This document shows, in pieces, positions 7,412 through 11,940 of a stretch of DNA of 11,940 bases. The position numbers and the translations under genes are program-made. This DNA is from Candidatus Treponema faecavium (lineage in GTDB: Bacteria; Spirochaetota; Spirochaetia; Treponematales; Treponemataceae): contig DXHG01000228.1 in the NCBI GenBank assembly GCA_019113455.1, positions 1 to 11,940 on the forward strand, given 5' to 3'. Each line of letters starts with the position of its first letter. The first letter of the stretch is position 1. Below the pieces are notes generated by a model that was not told where the DNA came from, ran no database searches, and saw only the letters and a program-made list of their open reading frames with translations.

Positions 7412-7750
7412 TCAGGAATGCTGGAGCAGCAGACAGTAGAGCCTGCCGCTTACAGTGAACTGGTTTTCTGCGGTGCGGTACACGGCGATATGTTCGTCAG
7501 CGGCGGCTTCAAGCATGTCGTCGGCAATGGGGCGGCTGTTGCAGAGGATAATCGCAGGGCTGTCTTTAAGCGTTGCGACTGCGACCGTGTTTTTGTGCGC
7601 CTGAATCGTTACGAGTACCGCCTCGTCTCCGGCGTTTCCCATAACGTCGCTGAGCAAATCCGACGTGTATACATCAACTAATTCCCGCGTGCCGTCTCCC
7701 GGGCTCAATGTTTCAAGCCCGAGTTCCTCCGCCGCCTGCGAGACTGTCAT
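7412..7750 (-). CDS. DRTGG-domain protein
   Basis: A 112-residue protein made of one DRTGG domain, recognised from LVDVYTSDLLSDVMGNAGDEAVLVTIQAHKNTVAVATLKD (written here in parts: VYTSDLLSDVMGNAGDE at about 27-43, then VTIQAHKNTVAVATLKDSPA, then AIILCNSRP). The domain is named from phosphotransacetylase and related proteins and is thought to bind a small ligand; no enzyme activity is known. The start codon overlaps the stop of the preceding CBS/HATPase gene as ATGA, and a strong Shine-Dalgarno GGAGG (7761-7757) sits 6 nt upstream, so translation is probably coupled. Stand-alone copies of this protein are known to me beside HATPase, PHP and hydrogenase genes. No catalytic residues are apparent; a regulatory or sensor role is inferred. 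Confidence 0.85.
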   Translation of the reverse strand: MTVSQAAEELGLETLSPGDGTRELVDVYTSDLLSDVMGNAGDEAVLVTIQAHKNTVAVATLKDSPAIILCNSRPIADDMLEAAADEHIAVYRTAENQFTVSGRLYCLLLQHS

Positions 7751-8673
7751 GACGCGCCTCCGGTAAGATTAAAAATTGCGTGAACGATTGTTCCTTTGTC
7801 AACTTCAGACGCAATATCAAATTCGTCAGACACGCGCTTGGTGTTGGGAATCCCCATGCCCGCGCCGAAGCCGAGTGCGCGCACCCGTTCGTCAGCGGTG
7901 GAGTATCCTTCGATAAGGACTTTTGACACATCAGGAATGCCGGGGCCAAAGTCTTGCGCTTCAATGACAAGCCGGTCGGGGCGGATATAGTAGCGCATGA
8001 CGCCGCCCTGCGAGTGAACAACCTGGTTTATTTCAAGCTCATAGCTTGCAATGCCGATGCGGCGCGTGAGCGAGGCGGGCACACCCATGTTCTTCATGAT
8101 TTTTTTTATTTCCGTTGATGCCTTTCCGGCCGTGTCGAAGTTAAACGGTTCTGTCCTGAACTCGATAATACGCTCGTTTTCCGCCGCCGGAGCGGCCTGT
8201 GCATGTTTTGCGTTCTTTTCCATTTTTTCGACAACCGTATTCATTGCCGAAAGCAGTGCGGCGATAACGTCCGTCGTTGTTACGATTCCGCACAGCTCGC
8301 TGTCCGCGTTCAGCACGGGAAAGCGCCCGAAATGGTATTTATTGAACGACGAGACACAGAACGTAAGCGGCATGGAATCGATGAGCACAATGAGATCCTT
8401 TGTCATGTGTTCTGCCGCCGGTTCATCTATCCAGCCGCCGTCAAACGCGTTTATGATGTCGTCCATCGACACCATACCAGAAAGCTTTGTTTCCTGCGCA
8501 ACAAGCACACCGGTGATATTTTTCTGCTTCATCAGCTGCTGGATGCTGCGCATCGACATTTCAGGCGGAACAGTAATGACCGGATGTGTCATCACGTCTT
8601 TTACTTTCAGCTGGAACAGCAGATCCAGCACGGTGTCAGACGATGAGTCTGTATTGACAGGAATCGTAACCAT
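7747..8673 (-). CDS. CBS-pair protein with C-terminal anti-sigma/HATPase-type kinase domain
   Basis: A 308-residue protein. Two CBS repeats fill about 22-75 (VKDVMTHPVITVPPEMS, TGVLVAQETKLSGMVSMDDI) and 85-142 (MTKDLIVLIDSMPLTF, GRFPVLNADSELCGIVTTTDV); paired CBS domains usually sense adenine nucleotides. A charged Ala-rich linker (about 148-168) leads to a GHKL/HATPase domain like the RsbW/SpoIIAB anti-sigma kinases: N-box ELEINQVVH (212-220, Asn216 the likely Mg ligand), DFGPGIPD (241-248) and GFGAGMGIPNTKR (268-280). No histidine-kinase dimerisation helix with a phospho-His is seen. Its partner is not in the window. The frame is open to 8751, but ATG 8673 is preferred because it lies 7 nt after a TATACT box and begins the conserved part. 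It leads the operon and overlaps the DRTGG gene by 4 bp. Confidence 0.88.
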   Translation of the reverse strand: MVTIPVNTDSSSDTVLDLLFQLKVKDVMTHPVITVPPEMSMRSIQQLMKQKNITGVLVAQETKLSGMVSMDDIINAFDGGWIDEPAAEHMTKDLIVLIDSMPLTFCVSSFNKYHFGRFPVLNADSELCGIVTTTDVIAALLSAMNTVVEKMEKNAKHAQAAPAAENERIIEFRTEPFNFDTAGKASTEIKKIMKNMGVPASLTRRIGIASYELEINQVVHSQGGVMRYYIRPDRLVIEAQDFGPGIPDVSKVLIEGYSTADERVRALGFGAGMGIPNTKRVSDEFDIASEVDKGTIVHAIFNLTGGAS

Positions 8674-8680
8674 GCGTACC

Positions 8681-8709
8681 AGTATACAATATGCGCCGGC
8701 AAATGAAAA
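8681..8709 (-). promoter_or_regulatory. Promoter of the CBS/HATPase-DRTGG-PHP operon
   Basis: On the minus strand TTTTCA (8709-8704) and TATACT (8686-8681) are spaced 17 bp. Seven bases separate the -10 box from ATG 8673, so transcription should begin at or one base before the start codon. No Shine-Dalgarno sequence is present. Confidence 0.6.
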
Positions 8710-8788
8710 CCGCTGTGAACTGCAATCTGACGCCGCATATGCAGCGTGCAAAGTAAATACCGATGCCCTGACCCCGCAGACTCGTCCC

Positions 8789-8817
8789 TTGCGCTGCCGG
8801 CAGCGCGGCAGTAAAAT
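8789..8817 (+). promoter_or_regulatory. Promoter of the ArsC-family gene
   Basis: TTGCGC (8789-8794) and TAAAAT (8812-8817) are spaced 17 bp. The ATG at 8825 begins 7 nt after the -10 box, again placing the expected transcription start at the start codon. This promoter is divergent from that of the CBS/HATPase operon within a 151-bp region (8674-8824) in which no other feature was seen. Confidence 0.55.
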
Positions 8818-8824
8818 ATAAAGA

Positions 8825-9157
8825 ATGAATATTCAGATTTTTGGCAAACCGAAATGCTTCAATACAAAAAAGGCACAGCGCTATTTTAAGGAACGCGGCA
8901 TTGCGGTGCAGTTCGTCAATGTGCTTGAAAAACCGCCTTCAGCAGGAGAATGGAAAAGCATTATCGCTGCGGTCGGCAGCGTTGACGCGGTTATCGATAC
9001 GGCGTGCGGGCGCGCAAGCGAGATTGCGTATCTGTGCGATGAAGACAAGCTCGATAAGCTCTGCGAAACGCCTGAGCTCATAAAGACGCCCATTGTGCGC
9101 AGCGGCAGGCAGGCGGCAGTCGGCTGCGCGCCCGATGTGTGGAAGCAGTGGACGTAA
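8825..9157 (+). CDS. ArsC/Spx-family thioredoxin-fold protein
   Basis: A 110-residue protein with the ArsC-family outline: first strand and active-site loop IQIFGKPKCFNTKKAQRYF with the redox cysteine at Cys11, then GIAVQFVNVLEKPPSAGEWK, and near the end LIKTPIVRSGRQAAVG. The site reads CFNT, so it lacks the CxxC pair of Spx regulators and is closer to single-cysteine ArsC/YffB proteins. ArsC reduces arsenate with a thiol donor, but many members of this family are uncharacterised reductases, so arsenate should not be assumed; no arsenic resistance genes are nearby. It is a single-gene unit with its own promoter, ending 32 bp from the stop of the convergent methyltransferase gene. Length is normal for the family. 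Confidence 0.85.
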   Translation: MNIQIFGKPKCFNTKKAQRYFKERGIAVQFVNVLEKPPSAGEWKSIIAAVGSVDAVIDTACGRASEIAYLCDEDKLDKLCETPELIKTPIVRSGRQAAVGCAPDVWKQWT

Positions 9158-9169
9158 CGGGTGTGTGCT

Positions 9170-9190
9170 GCGCGGCGCTTGCTGCGCGCC
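9170..9190. terminator. Weak GC hairpin between convergent genes
   Basis: Two alternative 5-bp stems can form here: GCGCG (9170-9174) with CGCGC (9185-9189), or GGCGC (9174-9178) with GCGCC (9186-9190). Neither strand has a T-tract after it, so it is not a standard intrinsic terminator. It may still slow transcription between the ArsC-family gene and the methyltransferase gene, or be chance in GC-rich DNA. Confidence 0.2.
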
Positions 9191-10398
9191 TATTGCGCTG
9201 TGGTTTCAGAGAGCAGCCGTGAAAGCGTGAGATTGCAGCCGAGTGCTGTCTCAAGTGAGCGCGCTGCCTCACGCGCGCGCGGGTCGGCCGGTCCTTTGAC
9301 CACAGCCCGTATGAGGATGTTTTTCGGCGTATCGCTCATGTCGGTAAACTCAAGCAGCTGCACTCGGTATCCCTGCGCTTCAAGCAGTGCGGCGCGCAGC
9401 GTGTCCGTTGCAAGCGCAGCAAAACGTTCGCGGATAAGTCCGTAGCGCGCAAAAAGTGAAAAATCAGCGGAGAGCGCACCGCTTTTTTGTGCGTTCGGAA
9501 GCGCTGCGTTCAGTTCATGCTGGCAGCACGGGACGGCCAGTATCGCTTTGGCGCGGTGTTCCGCAGCAAATGCGAGCGCGTAATCGGTCGCCGTGTCGCA
9601 CGCGTGCAGGCTTATCACCAGGTCTGTACGTTCTTTGCTTGTTTTTCCGGCGCGCGCTCGAAACGACTCGATGCTTTCGCTTTGAAAGAAAAGCTCTTCG
9701 TACTGCGAAAGCGAGGCGATATGCGCGCAGTGCTCAACAACGTCTGTCTTTATGTCTATGCCGGTTACGCGTACGGGAATATGGAGGAGCTCCGTGAGGC
9801 AGTAGTACACAGCAAAGGTGAGGTATGATTTTCCGCAGCCGAAATCGATAATAGAAAGCGGCTCGCCGCCGTCGGTTTGGAGCGCGGGCAGTATGTCGTA
9901 CACGTATGAGAGAAAGCGGTTTATCTGCCTGAACTTGTGCCGCTGCGCGGCGATGACGGTTCCGCGGTCTGTCATAACGCCCAGCCGCACCAGAAACGGA
10001 ACGGCCGTTCCTTCCGGTATGCCGCAGAATCTATCGGGAGCGCTCGCTGCCGGCTGCGGCTGTTCCGTGTGCGAGAACAGCCGCAGCTCTCCGCGTCTGT
10101 TTGCCTGAGCGGTTACGGTGCATATGCCGTTTGGCGTTTCGTAGCGCACGGAGGCGGTCTTAAAATAGGCGCCGGCGCATACGGCGGCAAACTGCGCAAG
10201 GTCGGATGCGGAGACGGTGCGGTGAAACGCCTGCGTCTGCGTGAACGCCTCGAGCGAAAAAAACGGTCCGTTCTCAGGAGCGCTCTGTTTCCTCGCCGGA
10301 GCGGACCGTACTTTAACACGCAGACAGCCTTCCGGCAGCTCAAACGGTATAAGTGAAAGCGCGGCATGGCAGTTTTTATGCGCACGGGAAAACGACAC
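9190..10398 (-). CDS. SAM-dependent methyltransferase (Methyltransf_32 type)
   Basis: With GTG at 10398 the protein is 402 residues. An N-terminal region precedes a Rossmann methyltransferase domain: HKFRQINRFLSYVYDIL (154-170), SAM-binding motif DFGCGKSYLTFAVYY (185-199), acidic strand TGIDIKTDVVEHC (212-224), then HACDTATDYAL (265-275) and VPCCQHEL (289-296), with FAALATDTLRAALLE and DTPKNILIRAV after. This HACDTATD/VPCCQHE set marks a widespread bacterial family related to PF13679 proteins such as METTL25; its substrate is, to my knowledge, unassigned, with RNA a possibility. The coding frame continues upstream of GTG 10398 for at least 19 codons that read like the family N-terminus. An ATG at 10459 fits the promoter but is one base out of frame. 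GTG 10398 is therefore only the first in-frame conventional start. Confidence 0.85.
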   Translation of the reverse strand: MSFSRAHKNCHAALSLIPFELPEGCLRVKVRSAPARKQSAPENGPFFSLEAFTQTQAFHRTVSASDLAQFAAVCAGAYFKTASVRYETPNGICTVTAQANRRGELRLFSHTEQPQPAASAPDRFCGIPEGTAVPFLVRLGVMTDRGTVIAAQRHKFRQINRFLSYVYDILPALQTDGGEPLSIIDFGCGKSYLTFAVYYCLTELLHIPVRVTGIDIKTDVVEHCAHIASLSQYEELFFQSESIESFRARAGKTSKERTDLVISLHACDTATDYALAFAAEHRAKAILAVPCCQHELNAALPNAQKSGALSADFSLFARYGLIRERFAALATDTLRAALLEAQGYRVQLLEFTDMSDTPKNILIRAVVKGPADPRAREAARSLETALGCNLTLSRLLSETTAQ

Positions 10399-10459
10399 CG
10401 AAAGTATTGCCGCCGCGTTGCTGCGTATGATGTTTTCTAATGTCTGTACCTGTTTCCAT
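10399..10459 (-). other. Probable true N-terminal codons of the methyltransferase, out of frame with the promoter-proximal ATG
   Basis: On the minus strand ATG at 10459-10457 follows a TATATT box by 8 nt. Read from it the frame ends at a TAA after 27 codons. If one of the two G residues at 10457-10456 is removed, ATG joins the methyltransferase frame and gives MKQVQTLENIIRSNAAAILS before the annotated start. That peptide runs smoothly into the VSFSRAHKNC beginning of the called protein and suits the family. A one-base insertion, a strain-specific mutation or a sequencing error would explain it. Confidence 0.55.
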
Positions 10460-10467
10460 AGCTGTTT

Positions 10468-10473
10468 AATATA
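10468..10473 (-). promoter_or_regulatory. -10 box of the methyltransferase gene
   Basis: TATATT (10473-10468 on the minus strand) lies 8 nt before the ATG at 10459. At 17 bp upstream the -35 position (10496-10491, TATCAT) is a poor match. It overlaps the -35 region of the divergent parA promoter. Confidence 0.4.
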
Positions 10474-10494
10474 TACTCAATTTTTATAAAATGA

Positions 10495-10500
10495 TATACT
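10495..10500 (+). promoter_or_regulatory. -10 box of the parAB operon
   Basis: TATACT (10495-10500) ends 6 nt before the parA ATG at 10507, so transcription would be expected to begin on the start codon. No good -35 hexamer is seen; the 17-bp position (10472-10477) is itself a second TATACT, part of a direct repeat ATATACT (10471-10477 and 10494-10500) with 23-bp period. A regulated or activator-dependent promoter is possible. Confidence 0.5.
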
Positions 10501-10506
10501 GGCTAT

Positions 10507-11262
10507 ATGGGAAAAGTCTTTGTATTTGTTAACCAGAAAGGCGGCGTCGGCAAGACGACGTCTGCGATAAACCTCGGCGCTTATATTGCGCGCGCGGGCA
10601 AACGGGTATTATTGGTAGACTTTGATTCTCAGGGAAACATGTCCTCCGGCGTAGGGCTTTCTAAGGCACGGCCGACGGTATATGAGCTGATTGCCGAAAT
10701 AAATACGGCGCAGGAAGTAATCCGCAGGACGGCGGTAGAAAACCTTGATGCCATACCGGCGTCAATTGATTTGTCCGGCGCCGCGATAGAGCTTGTAGAT
10801 CAGCATAACAGAGAGTTTTATTTAAAGAATGCGCTTGCGCCGCTTATTGATTCGTATGATTATATATTGATCGACTGTCCGCCGTCGCTTGGTATTCTGA
10901 CACTGAACGGTCTTGCTGCCGCAGACTCGGTGCTGATTCCGATGCAGTGTGAGTATTTTGCGCTTGAAGGCATTTCACTGCTGCTGCAGACGGTAAAAAA
11001 AGTACAGCGCGGCATCAATCCCAACCTGACTATCTGCGGCATCTTTTTTACGATGTATGATTCACGTACGCGCCTTGCGCAGGATGTCGTGATGCAGGTA
11101 AAGTCATACTTTAAGGATTCCGTGTTCAGCACGATTATTCCGCGCAATGTGCGCCTTTCTGAGGCGCCGTCGCACGGCAAGCCCATCTGCCTGTACGAAC
11201 CGAACTGCGCCGGCGCGCGCGGCTACGAGAAGCTTGCGCAAGAGGTGATTGCCCGTGGCTAA
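10507..11262 (+). CDS. parA: Chromosome partitioning ATPase ParA (Soj)
   Basis: A complete 251-residue ParA/MinD-type ATPase of the short chromosomal Soj class, without an N-terminal DNA-binding extension. The deviant Walker A KGGVGKTT (11-18) has the signature lysine Lys11 as well as Lys16. The A' motif is LLVDFDSQGN (35-44, Asp38), Walker B is ILIDCPPSLG (120-129, Asp123), and IPRNVRLSEAPSHGKP (211-226) is typical of Soj. ATP-bound dimers coat the nucleoid and move ParB-parS complexes. The start agrees with the family and lacks a Shine-Dalgarno site. The end overlaps parB by 8 bp. Confidence 0.97.
   Translation: MGKVFVFVNQKGGVGKTTSAINLGAYIARAGKRVLLVDFDSQGNMSSGVGLSKARPTVYELIAEINTAQEVIRRTAVENLDAIPASIDLSGAAIELVDQHNREFYLKNALAPLIDSYDYILIDCPPSLGILTLNGLAAADSVLIPMQCEYFALEGISLLLQTVKKVQRGINPNLTICGIFFTMYDSRTRLAQDVVMQVKSYFKDSVFSTIIPRNVRLSEAPSHGKPICLYEPNCAGARGYEKLAQEVIARG
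11241..11248 (+). promoter_or_regulatory. Ribosome binding site that fixes the parB GTG start
   Basis: AGAGGTGA (11241-11248), inside the end of parA, lies 6 nt upstream of GTG 11255. The GTG starts the conserved KNALGKGLSAL N-terminus, so it is chosen over the later in-frame ATG within LSALM. Confidence 0.75.
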
Positions 11263-11940
11263 AAATGCGTTGGGAAAAGGATTATCCGCGCTGATGACGG
11301 ACAGCGAGCAGGAAGTTTCTGAGAGCCTTGCCGCCGCCGGCGCTCAGTCGGCGCATCATTCGCTGCCTGCCGGCATCACGATGGGAGACGACGGCACGCT
11401 GTACGCCGATATAGACGCGCTGCAGCCGAACCCGCATCAGCCGCGTGTTGAGTTTGAAAGCGGTGCGCTTGAGGAGCTTGCCGAATCCATCCGCGAACAC
11501 GGCATTATTCAGCCGGTTACGGTAGAAGACGCAGGCGGCGGAACGTTCTACATCATAACGGGAGAGCGGCGCACGCGCGCGGCGCGCCTCGCAGGCATGA
11601 CGCGCGTGCCGGTGCAGCTGCGCCAGTATTCCGACGAGCATAAACTTGAAGTGGCGCTGATAGAAAATATCCAGCGCGAAGATCTGAATCCGATAGAAGA
11701 GGCGCTTGCGTACCGCAAGCTCATGGAGCTTGAAAATCTCAGTCAGGACGAGGTTGCAAAGCGCGTAGGCAAGAACCGCTCCACGATAACAAACGCGCTG
11801 CGGCTGCTCAAGCTGCCTGAAGACATGCAGACGGCGCTTGCGGGCGGCAGGCTCACCGCCGGACACGCACGCGCGCTGCTTTCAGTACTCAATCCGGCGG
11901 ACCAGCGCGTGCTGTTCGCGCGCATCACGGGAAACGACAT
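11255..11940 (+). CDS. parB: Chromosome partitioning protein ParB (Spo0J), 3' end beyond the window
   Basis: The frame is open to the window edge, giving 228 residues; the C-terminal dimerisation domain is missing. The N-terminus (KNALGKGLSAL, 3-13) is the ParA-stimulating peptide. It is followed by a low-complexity linker, then the ParB/Srx CTP-binding domain beginning with LQPNPHQPR (56-64), with GERRTRAAR (103-111) and ENIQREDLNPIEEA (137-150). The helix-turn-helix for parS lies at about 163-185 (LSQDEVAKRVGKNRSTITNAL). ParB binds parS near the origin and spreads as a CTP-dependent clamp. It begins with GTG and overlaps the parA stop, so the two are translationally coupled. Confidence 0.96.
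   Translation, partial: MAKNALGKGLSALMTDSEQEVSESLAAAGAQSAHHSLPAGITMGDDGTLYADIDALQPNPHQPRVEFESGALEELAESIREHGIIQPVTVEDAGGGTFYIITGERRTRAARLAGMTRVPVQLRQYSDEHKLEVALIENIQREDLNPIEEALAYRKLMELENLSQDEVAKRVGKNRSTITNALRLLKLPEDMQTALAGGRLTAGHARALLSVLNPADQRVLFARITGND

Noticed and set aside
8674..8751. Longer N-terminus of the CBS/HATPase protein beginning at 8751
   Set aside because: The extra 26 residues cover the predicted promoter and look unlike protein of this family, and ATG 8673 is ideally placed for a leaderless start.
9158..9189. Identical 32-bp gaps between the two convergent gene pairs (6636-6667 and 9158-9189)
   Set aside because: The two gaps share no sequence or structure; the equal length is taken as coincidence.

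Overview
The window is about 55-60% GC in genes and reads as chromosomal DNA of a spirochaete, most likely Treponema or a close relative. That placement is an inference from the look of the proteins and the gene mix (a CBS/HATPase-DRTGG-PHP operon, chromosomal parAB, a CarB-DapF fusion). A clostridial-type anaerobe is the main alternative. No rRNA, tRNA, CRISPR array or complete mobile element was seen.

Layout. (1) 1-776, minus strand: the N-terminal part of a secreted ABC-transporter solute-binding protein, running off the left edge. (2) 777-1180: an AT-rich island (about 32% GC between 841 and 1140) holding the promoter of that gene, a possible small transcript ending in a hairpin and T6, a 17-bp palindrome, and a near-consensus promoter for carA. 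(3) 1181-6635, plus strand: carA overlapping carB, with carB fused in frame to a DapF-like epimerase domain; its terminator lies inside the 3' end of the next, convergent gene. (4) 8673-6668, minus strand: a tight three-gene operon of a CBS-CBS-HATPase (anti-sigma-like) protein, a DRTGG-domain protein and a PHP metal-dependent phosphoesterase. (5) 8825-9157, plus strand: an ArsC-family thioredoxin-fold protein. (6) 10398-9190, minus strand: a SAM-dependent methyltransferase of the Methyltransf_32 type, whose natural start appears to be out of frame by one base. (7) 10507 to the right edge, plus strand: parA and parB (parB partial).

How the genes work together. CarA and CarB make carbamoyl phosphate for arginine and pyrimidine synthesis. 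The fused DapF-like domain has lost the first catalytic cysteine of DAP epimerase, so its reaction is uncertain. The CBS/HATPase-DRTGG-PHP trio resembles accessory genes that I recall beside electron-bifurcating [FeFe]-hydrogenase genes in clostridia and Thermotogae; here it stands alone. ParA and ParB are the chromosome segregation pair.

The most striking pattern is at promoters. Each of the six transcription-unit starts has a -10-like hexamer 6-11 bp upstream of a start codon and no Shine-Dalgarno site. Four of them also have a -35-like hexamer at exactly 17 bp. This predicts leaderless or nearly leaderless mRNAs. In contrast, operon-internal genes (carB, the DRTGG gene, parB) have good Shine-Dalgarno sequences.
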